From NCBI RefSeq assembly GCF_001039355.2, contig NW_019775574.1, forward strand, positions 77,058-141,057: a DNA stretch of 64,000 bases, given 5' to 3'. The position numbers were made by a program, and so were the translations under genes. The DNA comes from Lingula anatina (taxonomy: Eukaryota; Brachiopoda; Lingulata; Lingulida; Lingulidae). Below the pieces are notes generated by a model. The model did not search any database. It worked only from the letters and a program-made list of their open reading frames with translations, and was not told the DNA's origin. Each line of letters opens with the position of its first letter. The first letter of the stretch is position 1. Shown here piece by piece: positions 36,865-51,800 of this stretch.

Positions 36865-39800
36865 TTACAAAACACAGCTTGTGTTAGATTCATGCCTTCA
36901 TAAACTTGTTCACTTTTCTTTTTTTTAATATGATATGTGAGAATTGAGGACTGAAGATGAAAATATGATAAAACATATGAATTTAAACATTAATTGATAC
37001 ATTGAGATCCGGAGATCTTTTTAATCATGGAAATAGAATATGAGAAACCTGAACCATTTTAAAAATGAAAGAGAACAAAATTAGATAAATGAAAAATAAC
37101 ATATATCATTCATATAAAAAAAAACTTAATTTTTTTGTAAAGTGCCATTTTGTATGGAATTAGTTGTCAAATTTTGTCATATAACAAATAGTTGCCCTGA
37201 AAATTTTGATTTGCATAGAATGATATATTTTTGTTCTGAGCATATTATTTGATTGGAATTAAAAGGACACAAAGTTAATTGACTTGAACTTGAAATAGGT
37301 ATACTTTGACAAGCAATACACATTTGAACTTCAAAAATGTTAAAAATTAGGTGGTTCCAGAAAAAATTATACTAGCATTAGTATTTCATATTCAATGTTA
37401 TTTGAATTACAAATGTGGCAAAATGTGATTATACATTGCCTCTAAATTTAATAAAAAAAAAAAAGAAAACATTTTTGTTGTGTCCAAAGATTCAAGCATA
37501 GTAAACAGACATTTTTGTGCAAATATGTCTTATTTCTAGTTTATCATGTTAAACCTGTTGTTCTGTTGTCCATATGAAATAAATCTTCTAGCTGTCATGT
37601 CCTATATCATTTCAATCTGAGCAGTATTTTATGCTCTGTAGTCACTAAATAAATGAGTATTCCTAATTAAATCAGAAGCTCAGAAGATGATGTGACTTAT
37701 GTTGAGAGTGCAGACACCTGATAATTAGATAACACCTGGATCAAATCAGCAAGTCTGGCCAAACTAACAAGATAATTGCTCCATGGTACATCTAGAAGAG
37801 AAGAAGAAATCAATGTGTCTCATTTCAAATTGCATAAATGCTTGGTTCTAAGATGTAATTTTATTAATTATTTGCACATAATTGGATTCTTAATCATGTA
37901 GCAGCATTATTGTTTAGGTAACCATTTTTGATGTTACCTTTTTGCATATTTTTTAAACATGAAAAAGAGCTTTATAAAAGTTTTTAATACATTATGAAAT
38001 ACCTATTATGAGTGCTAGTTGACAGCCATTTTTCATCTAAAATGATGCAGTTATTTCAGCATATAAAAATTAATTCTCTTTTCCATTCAAAGAATACTAC
38101 ATTTGTCTACTAAAAGGATATTACATATTATAGAAGGTATACTGCCCAACAAATTCCAGTGATTACGCTAGCTGGTTTTGGAACACATTTCATGGCCTTG
38201 TTGAATTAAGCTATATTTGTCAGCAAATATTCAAGAAAAGAACCATTTGGATTCGCCGTAGGCTATGTGTCAATTGATGTTTGTGGGGGCAACAATAACG
38301 TCAAGAGCTTTTGTTATATCCTCTTAATTATATAGATTTAAACTGGTCACCTGTTTGGTCTTGACAGGCTGTTGTGGTTGCTAGATGGGATTTTTTTTGC
38401 CATACTTAAAAGCATCAGTGTTTATTGGATTTTCATTTGGAGTATAGCTACTGAGAGCTGCATCTGAACATGTTTTAATTAAAAATTTGTGATTGCAATG
38501 AGGTTTATTTTTAAAAGAAAGTTTCAAGTATCCAAAAGCAAAATAAAACATCCTTAAAATATGTAAAAACTATCATTTCTAACATAAAGAATGTTAAAAG
38601 CAGAACAACAGTGTTTTATAGCTACCTGTTCACTCGCATTGTGTATGCATGTTTTCATCTATAACAATGCATACTCAGATTGGATTGTGAATATTAGGAC
38701 ATTCATTCTCAGTAGACAAATGAAATATTTCCGTGCAAAATAGAAAGTGCCAATAAATGCATGGTCTGAGTCAACATGTAGGCGAAAGGCTCCTGCTATT
38801 TGTTGTATAGACAAGTTGGTCTGAAAGCAAACAGGTGCATTAATTTGTGATCAAATAAAGATGATTTAAAGATACTTAAAGTTTAGTACCTGTGCACCAA
38901 TTACACCACATGTTCATGTATGTGCGCCTTAAGTTTCAGAGCTTTGGTGACTCTCATCTGCCATGTATATGATCTGTGATATTGCTTAGCTAAGCACTGG
39001 TTAAAGAAGAGATTAATTTTCAATAGATTTTGAAACTCAAGGTTCTACAAAATGGCAATATAACATTTATATAAGTCTGGTTATACGTTTCTTGATTTAA
39101 CACTCTACAAGATACACGCAGGGAGGTTTAATAAATTATTAGGCAGACCAATTGCCAAAGGATTATTGGACTGTAGAAACTATAACTGGAGCATATTCAC
39201 TAAAGACCACATGCACCTTTTTCTGTAACAATTTTTATTGCATTTAATTGGAACGTTTTCTATTTTGACAAGAATTCTCCTAGTTATTGATTTAATTATA
39301 TATGCAGATCTTTTATGTGCTGATGCTATGGGAGTTGACATTTGCATTTGGAATTCTTAATAAGTAAACATGCTTGTCATTAATAGCATGTAGTTTAATT
39401 AATGTCTGGTCTGTTTCTGTCAGTAAAGTTTGTTTTTTTTTTTTTCATATTCATGTTATCAAGATGTATCGCCAATTATTGCAATGTATGTTCATAACTT
39501 ATTAATTTTTTTTTAACTACAAAAAGTACAGTTACTGTTGGTACAAATATGTTATATATTCTTCTTGTTATATGTATTTACCAGCATAAAGTGAAGGTTT
39601 GTAAAGAAAAAAGCACATTTAATATTGTTACTCCAAAATCTCCCCCTTACTCAAAAGTAGAGACACATGTTTTTGTTTCTCAGCGAAGTGCCAATCACAA
39701 GAAGTTTCTCTTATAATTTTGTTTGTTCAAGAATTAAATTACATCCACTTTGAGGTGTGTGGTGATGCTGCTCACCTTTTAACTGGGATATTTACTGAAT

Positions 39801-42800
39801 GGGGATTTCATGTGTGACAGAGCCGATCAACTTGCAAAGTAAATAGTGATAGTGAGAGTGGATAGATTGTGGTGGTGATACCCCTCTAATAACATAATGG
39901 CACTTCAGTGAGAAAGCTTTTAGGAAAATCTGAATATCGACAAAGATTCTTGTGAACCACATATTTTAAAGGATGAGAGCTTGGGACAATTGAAATTAAA
40001 AGATGTTATTTATTTTGATTAATATCTTTAGTTTTTTCTGTGTTTCATAACATGCAGAGCATCTGAAAGTCGTTGAAGACATTTAATATATCTAAGAATT
40101 CAGTATACATAAGTACAGTTGGGGTATTTTGATATTTTGTAAGTTATTAATTTTTCTTGGTAAATCGACGTCTTTGTTAAAAAAAAAGATCATTGCTCGT
40201 ATTTTTCTAAACACAGGTACAGTTATGTAAAATTATAAATTTTAATGTGAAAATACATTATTACATTGGTCCACATAGATTTTTACAGGTACCTGTACGT
40301 GTATTATTTTTTTCAAATTCAGATACTGTGGGAACCACTCAAAGGATTGTCATGTTACAAAATGGATTAAAAAGTGTTAAACAGTGTTTACAGATATTCA
40401 AATGATTGCAGGAAAGCTTATACTTTAAATTTTATTATTTTCTGTGCTTCAAAATCAGTGTCAGTCTTAATCTGTCACTCATATAAAAATTATTGTTTAT
40501 TGACTTTTTTATTGAAATGTTTTTTGGCTGAAATGTGCAACTCCAATGTTTTAGAAATAACACTGGTGCCAATGATCCAAATATATTCTGTGATTCAATC
40601 TACAAGATATGAATTAATAATCATTACTGAATGACAGTAGAAGTGGTCTGCTGAAATGCATACTCTGATTTAAGTTTAATATGTCAAGCCAGTTAGATTA
40701 AAGCATGTAGTGTGCTGTTATGATTCTAGGCGAATGTCACTTCATCTGCCATAAAAGCCACAACTGCAGGCCGTGGCATTTTCAAATCTAATAAACCAGA
40801 ATAGCATTTCAATAAACAGTGTTTGCATATGGTGCAAGACTTTGTTTAGATGAATAATGAAGGCAAGAAAGCAGAATAATTTGCCAATGAATGAGCAAAA
40901 TACAATTCATGTTAAAGGTTTTGGTGGTTTTGCATTCACCCATCCAGCTATGTAAATGAAAATGCAGTGAGTTTTGAAATTTCTGACTTAAATACTGGCA
41001 AAGCAAGTGCATGAGATATATTATGGGCTTCTTGCACTGCTATGTCAGGTGTAATTAATAAGGACTGTTTTCTTACACCTCTTACAAAGATAGCCACATA
41101 TAATGTTTGTTTAGTAATATACAGGGACCCAGAATCCTGGGATAATGGAAATGCTTCAAATAACACATAAAACATTTAAACCCCCATCTGAGCTTTTTTT
41201 AAAGCTATGGAAGTTAAGTTTTGTTTCTGAAAGACCTTTAGATAAAAAAGTGAACCTCATGTTTTTATTTTAATTCAGGGTTCAGAATTCAAAGAGAATT
41301 GGATTGTGAATGATGTAAAATGTTTTTTTAGAGTTACAACAGTTTGTATGCTTAACCTTGGTAATAACAGAACTTTAACATGATGATAAACAACTTAATA
41401 TTTCTCTTTTTTATTGTTTCAGAATATCAGGATATTAGACAGTCACCATCATCGGGCATCCATTATGCACCATCCTGCCAGAGAACTCCAGCAACTAGAA
41501 CATGAAAAAGCAATGAGACAAAGGTAGATCAATATTACCTTGGAGTGATTTTACTTGATTATATACTGAGTAATTTGATAAAGTTTCCACACTGTGGACA
41601 TGAGGTTTTTAAAATTTATGCATTTTTAATACTTTTGTATAGAATAATTAACTTGTTTTTTATCATATTCTAGCCACCATAATATGAAGTCAATAACTGA
41701 ATCCAGACCATCTTTGTAAGTATGAAATATGTCAAATTTAAAAACTCAACGGACTTTATTCATAGCTATATATATCTTGCTAAAAACTTGTAAAGCAATT
41801 ATTATAATGATATAATAAAAATTATTTGGTGGTAAAATTAAAGAAAAAAAGGATGAAAGGTATAGGTGGCAAGTACACATAACATCCATTCCTTATACAT
41901 AGATGATTTTTTTCTCAGATGTAATACTCAAGATGGAGAAGTGCTTTTTTCGCGACCCACCACTGCAGCCAGAAGATTCCAAACTGCAGAAGCAGAAAAA
42001 CATGTAACAAGAGCCAGGTTTGTACAATGCTAAATTGAAGCTGCCAAGGAACAGGTTTATCTTTAGTAATCATTTAATGATAAAAGCACTATTTATTTGA
42101 TGATATCGAATAATCCATCTGGTTATTCAGAAATGCCAGATTCAGTTATTGACTATTATCACTTAGGAACTATATGTTTTTACTTTAGATCAGCCAAGTT
42201 GCACTCAAGGTAACCTAAAGCAATCTCCTGCTTTGCTTGGTTCAGCAGAGGACAAGATGTTGCATGCAGGATAATGTTTTGTCTCTGCAGCATGTCTTAT
42301 CAAATACAGTGTTCTTCAACAGTTTACCATAATTATATCAGACATTTTCAACTTGAAAACACTTTATCCTAACAGGAGTGATTTTATTAATGTCACTTTT
42401 TCATGGAAGCATACATTACAATGACCAAATTTTCATTCTGAACATGTACTTTACACTATATTATGCACTGTATTGATAAAACGCCAGCTTTTGTTTGTTA
42501 CCCATGTCTTTTGCAGCCATTGAGTGTAGTTCATGAATAACCGATAAACTAATTAAGTTTTATGAAATACATTTTTATTATCTTGTATCTGTAACTTCAG
42601 TAATGGAGTCTGGCCAGTTTTAACCATAGAATGAATATTATACATTGTAGATAATAGCAATACATGTATGATACTTATGAAAAGAAAAGACAAAAAAAAA
42701 TTAATTAATCTTGAAATAATTGGAAAAAAAAGACAAAAAATAAATAAATCTTGAAATAATTGCTGCCCCAAAAAGGACAATCATGGTTGTATAATTAAAG

Positions 42801-45800
42801 ATTTGTACACTGATATATGATAATTGCTGTTGAAATTCTGTCATTATGACTCCCTTAAAGTTTATAACAAACAACAATACTATTATGATGACAAACCTTA
42901 ATTACCCTGGAAGTGTTGCATCCTTGATCAAATTTTTGTGTTACAAACCCCAGTTCCATTCTTAAGACAAATAATAATAATGTAAGACATGTCTTCAGAG
43001 TGTGAAAAGTGTTATCCCCACCCCTGCTGCTTCAAAAATTGCAACTCATTTCTTTGCAGTACTATTAATAAATTAGTTGTGTAGATTTTTGTGATGAAGT
43101 GTGAGATATTGTGTGTTGGTTAACTTGTTTTTGACGAAATGTTGGACACCCTCAGTAGCACCCTGTTTTTCAGAGAGGCATGCAGATAGAAGAGAGTTGT
43201 ATTTCCAGTTTCTTCTGAAACTCAGGGTGCTTAGCAGTAGATCCATCAAACCCTTTTCTTCCATATACCATTCCATCCCAAGAGACCTCAGCATAGATAC
43301 CTGCACTGATAGATTACCTTGCCTTTGTATAACAAATTTAAAGTTGGCCCGACACACCAATGACTCATGTTTGAAAATGGTTTGATGTAAGAAATTGTGT
43401 TAATTTTTCTAAGCCTCCCCTCCCCTCCAAAAAAAAAAAAAAAAAAAAAAAAGAGGGGTCTCTCAGTATCATATATTTAGAGAAAAACTAACAGTATGTA
43501 ACAATATGGCTGAGGATATGTCAGTGCAGCAATCTATCATCATCAACCCACTTGCATGTCTTCCCTGTTACTGTCATTCCCCTCTGCCTTTTTTTCACCC
43601 AGGTACGTGTGACATCTTCCTGAACATACCATACTAATTACATAATATAAATAAGAGAAGAACAACTGTAGGCTTTCTCCAGTTTTTTATATATCTGATT
43701 TTTTAAAAGTCAAATATGAATTCTTTATGACAGTACGGCTATATATTTGCTTGTAGTGGTGTAGGGCTGCTTTCATACCTTGAATGCTTGCATGGTTTCC
43801 ATGTACCCGGTACCTTAAATGCTGGTATTGGTACATTTTATGGTACACAAGTATTTTGGCATGGGACACAACAAAACTATTGTGAGTGCCTGTGTTGAAA
43901 ATTCTATATATTTATGAAGTGGTGTCTAAAATCTCAAAATCATAGGTATATTGCTGTTGTTTATCTGGAATGGATTTATTGTGCATGTATTGTTGCCATG
44001 CAGCTAAAATGTTGTCAGCAGCATGGCTTGAGAAGTCCCATATGTGTCCAATGAGGCAGGGTGTTGACATAGGCATTTATGAAGTGTGTGTGTGTGTGTG
44101 TGTTCACTACATACACTTAAATCCAAGTCAGTGAACAGTAATTTAAGTGGTTGTCAATTCTTGGGATGGAATTATGCATTGCACCAGTAACTCTGTTGTA
44201 TACAGAAACTTGGTCCATGTACACATTCATTTTATAACTGTACTGTTCATCTTACGACGAACAGCAAAGCTTTATTCCAATATGCAATGTAAAGCATACT
44301 CTAACATACATGAACAATGTTTTTTGTTGTTTTATATCAGATTCAGTGCTGTCACATCTAAATTAGCTCTCTACATTATACATGTACATATACTTGTATA
44401 TGTGAACTGCATATTCCTTTGAATATGTAGTAGATATTTTTTAACTTACATGCATTTTCAATTTTGTAACAGTGGTAGCATGGGATCCTAACAGGATGAG
44501 AATAACCTCTCATCAACTACCAGTAGTACCTTGTTAACCTTTAAAAGATTATTTCCCTGCCTGCTTTGATGGTTACTGTCTTGATTGTTTGTTTAACTGT
44601 AAATATATTGCACAAATCAATGGACTGTTTTTGTTCAATAGAATACACACAGATAAAGAATAGCTGTTGTAGTGTTGCTATGCAGTGTTATAGTGTAATA
44701 GAAAATTTTTGAATACTCAGTTCTGATGGAATGGGAAATTTTATGTAGAAGGAAGTGCAATGTCTGCATGCCTTGGCACCTTTGTTGGATATTTTAGAAC
44801 AATTCAAATAACCAGTTAAGCAGCCCCAGTTAGATTTAGTACCAAGAAGTTTATTTTAAAAAATTATTATTTTAAAATGCTTTTGATGTATAAAATTTAA
44901 CAGTGCATGCATAGCTTGTTTGAATGTAGATTTTGAAAACACATTTTGTTTTTTACATTAAGTGAGAGAATGAAAGTGATAATTTCTAGTATTTCAGATA
45001 TTCTATTTAATTCCTAAACATATTTTATTACACAGTAATTTTTTTATTATTAGAAAACTAAATCATTCTCTTTTTATACATGTGTAATGCATACTTCTAC
45101 CTCTAGACCGTACATCTGAAGGGTAGATTATTGTATTAAATCTAATATTTATCATATTTTGTTTTCACTATTTTCTTTTCTGTGCATTTGGCATGATATC
45201 ACGGCTGCAGGTTCAGGTGAACATTGTTGTTATGATTTTGTTGCATACATTTAAAATTAATGTTTCTGTGCAAAAAGACAGTGAATAGCACAGACAGGAA
45301 TAGAATTGTACATATAAAAAGATATAATGAATTGGAACTTGTCTGTTTGATATGCAATTTCAAAAAGTAAAATGTAAAATATTATACCCCTGTGATCTGT
45401 GAGAGGACATGTGAAAGAGAACCAGTGAAAAGAGAACAGCTAGGAGACTTCAACTTCTACTAAAAGATTTTGGGTATTTGTTAAGACCCATATGGAAATA
45501 TTTTTCATAAAATCTGTAGCTACATATAAATATAAAAACCAAGACAGAACACTGGTCATGTCTGGATATATTGCTTGATATTTATTTGGCATATACACGA
45601 GAAATTTGAATTGGGATCTTTGTAAAAGAAATTGCCATTGAAGCACAGTTGTGTAACCACATGATGAAAGGTACCATTACTATGACATTCATTTTCTTTG
45701 AGGCAAATAACTCCCTTTCTTATTTGCCGGTTATAGTTTTGAATAGGGATATTGGCAGCAGTCATGTCTTTGATAAGTGGTTTTGATGTAACACCATTTC

Positions 45801-48800
45801 AGCCTCTCTGTGTGTCTTCATCTGGGTTTGATTGCACATGGGCCTTGTTGCTCCCAGTTGTTATTTACCTTTGGCCATGGTGAATAATTGATGTACCTGG
45901 TCCCATAATTGAATGGAGTTTCTCCAAGGTGGAAGACATAGTAACCGTATTGATAGGTTCCTGTGCATCTGTACTGCCATTATGTTGCTAGTTTAGCAAA
46001 CTTTGCCTTTATTTGAGTCATTTACATGTTTATTTGTCAGCAGTTCTAAAATTTGAACATTTTCAGAGTTTTACTGAGTTTGACTTAAGATTGGTCCTTT
46101 GTACTTTTGTTGTCTGGAGTATTGAGGATTACGCACATTTCATGTGAAAAAAAAATCTGATTTTGTTAGTCTAGATATATCCATTATTTTTTCCTTTCTG
46201 AAAAAGGTTGTTTTTTTTTGAAAAGATATTTTAAAGGTTTAATTTTGAAGTCTTTATTTCTTGATCAATGATTTTATAAAATTTTTGTTAGTCGAAAATT
46301 CAAAAGGCAGTTGTATTATATGGTACCTTGAACCAAAGCCACTGTGTCCACAAAATATTGTCATAAAAAATAAGAACCACAAATGATGCATTGGGTTTAT
46401 GATTTATATAAAAGACAAGGCTAAAAAACTCTTCCAAATGATGTGAAATATGTCACCTCTTTGCTCTCTCTTGATATCAAAACACCCGAAATTCTGTCAT
46501 GTTTGTGTTAGGGTAATAGACATAGAAACCAGCATTCCCAGATCAATATAGAACACTTGACATTCATTGAAAGTTCTCACATTGCTCTACAAAATTTCAA
46601 TATTGTGCTATGTGCAACATTTTGATAGTAGATTGATATTATATCAATTACTGAAAGGAAACCTTTCAGCTTTATAAGTTGGCCAGGGAAAGGGTTAAAA
46701 CCACAGGCAGAGAATTCCCAGGAGATATCCTCATATCTTACCGAAAGACAACTTGTGTAAGATAATTGATTCCTACATTCGCTGTCAGTGTCTCTGTCTC
46801 TCACCAGTCTATCAAAGTGAGCATTGAATTTATGTGCCAGTTCTTGCTTAATTTGGCAGATGGTGAATATTTTTTATTTTATATCACAGCTAGTGAAACA
46901 ATTTGTCACTCATATTCAGTTTTTGAGTATGTGAAGGGAGCTGATATCTTGAAAAACTTTGCGCACATATTGGTTTTTGTTAAGGATGTCGGAAAAAAAT
47001 ATTGATTTCCATTTTTGAAGTTATAAAAGCTGCAAATTGTCAGTCTACATCCAATAAAATTAGTAATTGAAACTGTTCATGGCCCCAGTCTGTGATCCAA
47101 GAATGACCATGGCTGCGTCACATTTACCTTCATAATCCCCATCTTTATAACTATCTAGAAACATTATGTTGTGCTTGTATGATCAATAATGACCACCTTT
47201 TCGAGTGTAGACTTAATCTATTCTATGCATGTTACTAATTAAAAGTGATCCTAAAATACCAGGAGATTTAGTTATTTTGCATGCTCATAATGATATTGCA
47301 AGAAAAATGCACATGATGTTTTCCAACATGGGTGCACATGACACTACCTATCTTCAGAAATTACAATAGGCGAAAAATTAGACACTTCTATATGATGGAC
47401 ATTGATATAAAATGATATTTTCAGCTTTGAAAAAGGAAAAGATATGTTAACAACCATGGTACAAATTTATTTTAAAAAGAAAGAAGACAGGCCTTGGTTT
47501 CGGTAAGGTTTTGCTAAAATATAATTTTTAAGGGGTTCCATGCTTACGTTTTTTTTTTCTTTTTTTATAGATTCCGTCATGCAGCTGTCCGTGCTCTCCT
47601 TGGTCACCGCAGGAAGAACCACCACCATGACCACCACCACTCTGACTCCAAAGGGAACCTAGCAGACATTGTAGACAGGGTCCAGTCCATTCATAATCTG
47701 AAAACAACAATGCCAGGTAAATACATCTGATGCTTTGGCAAATGGAAAAAAAAACTGAAAAAGGAATGTGTATTGAATATGTATTGAATGTTACTAAAAT
47801 GATCTGGTAGGTCTGTGTGCCTACCTTAAAACTTTCATAATTTTTAAATAAACCACAAATTCATTATTACACTTGTACAAGAATAAAGAGAACATGCATG
47901 TTGTTGTTTTACAATGCTTTGTACCTCCATTACAGAAGACCTGGTTGGTAAATTTACATTTGCTGCCCACAGCTACTCAGTGCTGGAGAGTGCTGGTATC
48001 TTAGAGATAGATGTTCTCTTTCATCGCAGAATGATGTAAGCCATTGTAACACTATAAACTGAAACTCTATTTTTCTTATGTTCTTCTCAATGTAATATCA
48101 TATTCAGATATAAATGGAAGAATATATTTTAATTCTGTAGTTTTTTGTATTTTTTATACCACTGCTGGTTTATCAAGTTGAAAACTCTCCATGTCTTGCT
48201 GATGATATGGTCAAATGATCAAAATGAAAAAAAAAAAATCAGTTGTTGCATGGTTTGCCGTTTGTTCCTAGTGTTTGGACCAAGAAAAAATAATTTAAGA
48301 AAATGTGAATTGTTTCAGCAACTGCCATAAGCTTTAGTCTCATTAAAGTTAGGTAACAGGAAATAGTGTTAATGCTACATAATGCATCAGGAAGTAAAGA
48401 GAATTTTCAATTTATCTGGTATTAGTTGGCAAAGTTATTCTGCTTTTTACCAATATTCAAGATTTGTTCCAAGCATATTTTTTTCTATATTTTCAGGTCA
48501 AAAACCAAGAGGGCTATAGTTGCTGTAAGTATACAAATTAGCCACAGGCTTGGCCATTACTGAGGTAGTCTTCCATATTGTATGCATCATTAACACCAAA
48601 CTAGTATATGCCTAATAGTATTGTATGTTTGGCATAAGGTACATGTACAATACTTAAGGTGCCAGAATGTTTACTTTAGTGGAAGTGAATTTGCAACCAG
48701 CGGGCCTGGAGTATCACAGGGTTGGGACATCAAAGCATTGGATATAAAGATTTCTGAAAAAATTTCTTCAGCATGCTGTAACCTACACTGTAATGTGAAT

Positions 48801-51800
48801 GTGTGCATTGCATATACCCATTCATTAATCATACTGTTATTCACTGTTGCATAAATATTGACTTTCAATCTACACTTACAGTGCCACAATTGATTGTCAT
48901 TGTATGGAGAAATCATTATTTTAAATGTAACAGTTATTTCTGTATTGCAAGTTCACAAAGGTGAATGCATGGTTACCATGTAAGGACACTTAGTGACTAA
49001 CATGTATGTCGCAAAATTTGAGCTTTTATTTGACTTTTTTAAAGGTGCTTATATCCAAAAGCTCAAAATCATCCATTTTTTGCCTTTTTGCAAAGAATTT
49101 TGTATTGAATAACATTACATTGTACTAGTACTGTTTATTTCTAACAAATGCTGATCAGAGGAAACCTCGGATAATTAATATGTTCAGTTTGAATGGCCCA
49201 TTGAAACGACGCAATGCTTTAGCTCCTATTGCATCTGATAAGGTACCTTTACTTTTTCTCACATTAAGAATGAATCATGGACTTATTACTCCTGCATGGT
49301 ACTTTTCATAGGCACTTAAAGACTTTCACATTGCTTGATTTGATAATTCTCACTGATTGCCACTTTGCCATCTTAATTTTTGTATTGGTAGCATCATCAC
49401 AAACGGCAAATTTTATACCTAAAAAATTATTACAGTTCCTTTAAGTATATCTGATAGTCCAGATATTGAAAAATACTTTTAAAAGGATAAAGGTGTAAAT
49501 TCATAAAATTGTAAAATAATACAAAATCAATCATATACATGAGCAGTGTACAATTATTAGTACATTATACACTGTATTGCATGGAGAATTCACGTTTAAA
49601 CAATTAATATGTGCACCAAACAGACTAGTTTAGGAAAGTCACTTCACTTGGGCATCTTACTTACATACTAGTATGTAGAAATAAAAATTAGATTCCTCAC
49701 CCAAATATATCACCCAGATGATTAAATGTGTGCAGGGTGGATAGTGATTAACTGTATTTCAGTAATTCCTCTCAAGGAACTTGGAGTTCATTAGAGTACA
49801 TTTATTTTTGCTAGTTATGTTAATTATTAATTCAGAAGCAAAACTCATATATATTAATGTATGTACTCTTTCTGGAATTGTTCGACCCAAACTAATGAAG
49901 AACATTAGTCTTTAAAATTGGCATGATATGCTTAGTGCTTTAAGTTTTCATTTTTTTTTAATCTAAAGTCTGTTGCATATAACAATGCCCACAAACCTTT
50001 TTTTGCGTATTAATTGAAATATGCATGTTCTGCAAACTGAAAGAGAAAATACAGAAAACTAACATCTATAACTACAGTCAGCAATGCATGCCTGTGCATT
50101 TTATGGTATGTTGCACAAAACTCTAGCTTTTTTCTTATGTTGTGATATTTTATTGTAGCATTCAGCACAGTGGAGCTCTAACCAGTTTAGTGATAATGAC
50201 ATGGGCATTGTGGAGGTATAAAACTGTTGTGCACAGCTTGCCATTTATCCCTGAATGTTGTGCATTCACTGTTGCTTATGTATGTGTAATCTGATAATTC
50301 ATGGCACAGCCACCTGCCCATACTCATGTACCATTTGTCTCCTTGTGTATATGTATATATATATATGTACATCCTGATTTAAGTTAAATTGTGAGTTTCT
50401 CTTTTCAAGATTTTCATAACACAAAGTTAACATTTCCAAAACTGACTGTGAAAAATTGCAATTACTTCAGAGTTTTCTTAACATTATGGATTCTGCATTT
50501 TTTCTTTTGAACGTGTGACGAAAAGTTTGAAATTGAATACAACAAATTTTTTAAAAACTCATGTTAATTGTCACTCATTTGTCATTACAGGAATTAATTT
50601 CCCCTAAAGTTTTGTGCACCTGGACCACTTTCAGTGGTTTTAATGATTTAATATTTTACTATTTCGTACTTAAATGATTAATATTCTTTCTTTCACTCTG
50701 TAGTGTCTTTATCGTTATTGTTCTCCACTAATATTTTGAGTCTTTAATTCCTTGATGTTGTATTAGTATCTGAAAAGTATTTACTTTATAAGTTTTTAGT
50801 TTAATAATCTTTAATCTTTGAAATGTTTATAATTATCATTCTCTGTCACCAGCCCTTCATTTAAATTGATTTGGATGGAAGATATATTTTTAGATGTGTA
50901 TCAATTGTGCCTACTTTTAACAACATCACTGTGTAATTACATGTATTGACCAAATTGCAAAGTGACATATTTACACAGTCTAGACACACATTACAGTAAC
51001 CATGTACTTAAGTGTGCTGCTATTGGTGGATATAGTTTCACAATCAACACATTCATTTTAAAGTCAACAAATCCCCTTGTAAGAAGTCAAAGGTCTACTG
51101 ATTTGAATTTGATTTTTGAAGAAAAGTTTAACTTGCATTTTCATTTCAATCAGTTACTATTTTTATATTTCAACAGCCATGTTTTTTTAATGAATTTTAT
51201 ATAGCATGAGAATGCAAAGTATATGATAAAATGAAAAGGATTTAGTGGTCTGGATTCTGAATGAAAAATTTGTTCATTTAATCATCTTTCTTTTTGTTTC
51301 CCCCCCCCCCCCCCCCACCTTCAGCACACACCCACACAAAATTTATCAAATATTTTAGATTGGTCCTGATGTAACTGGTTCTTATTTTTCAGAATGGAGG
51401 CACCAACACTGACATCCATTCCATCAACACTCCAGATACAGAGACCACCTTCCTTGGACCACCTGATGATGGGGAGGAAGATGTTATTAAGGGGGAAGTG
51501 ACAGTGGAATATGAGACCAGGGAAGGGTCTGGAAAATTGGACAAGGACTTTAAATACACCAAAGGCTCACTGGCAAGTATACAGGGCTCAGATATACAAA
51601 TTAATGTTTGTAAGTAATACATATGTCTGTGGCCTTGTAAGCTTTACAGTATGGCTAGTGTGCCAACTCTATTAATTGTTTTATTAAAAATCACATTTGT
51701 TTAATTCTTACTTCCAGACATTTGCTGCAAATGAGTACTGTAAGACAGTAACAGTGCCTATTGTTAATGACAATCAATATGAGGCTGATGTGGATTTCTA

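Noticed and set aside
43073-43385. Overlapping ORFs of about 95 codons on both strands
   Set aside because: Inside an NCX intron, no recognisable domain, and overlapping open frames on opposite strands are expected by chance.
45212-45217. 6-nt exon GTTCAG between AG and gtgaac
   Set aside because: In phase, but six bases with a weak polypyrimidine tract carry too little information.
50589-50635. Coding-like stretch after a CATTACAG acceptor ([11 protein letters not shown])
   Set aside because: No usable in-phase donor follows.
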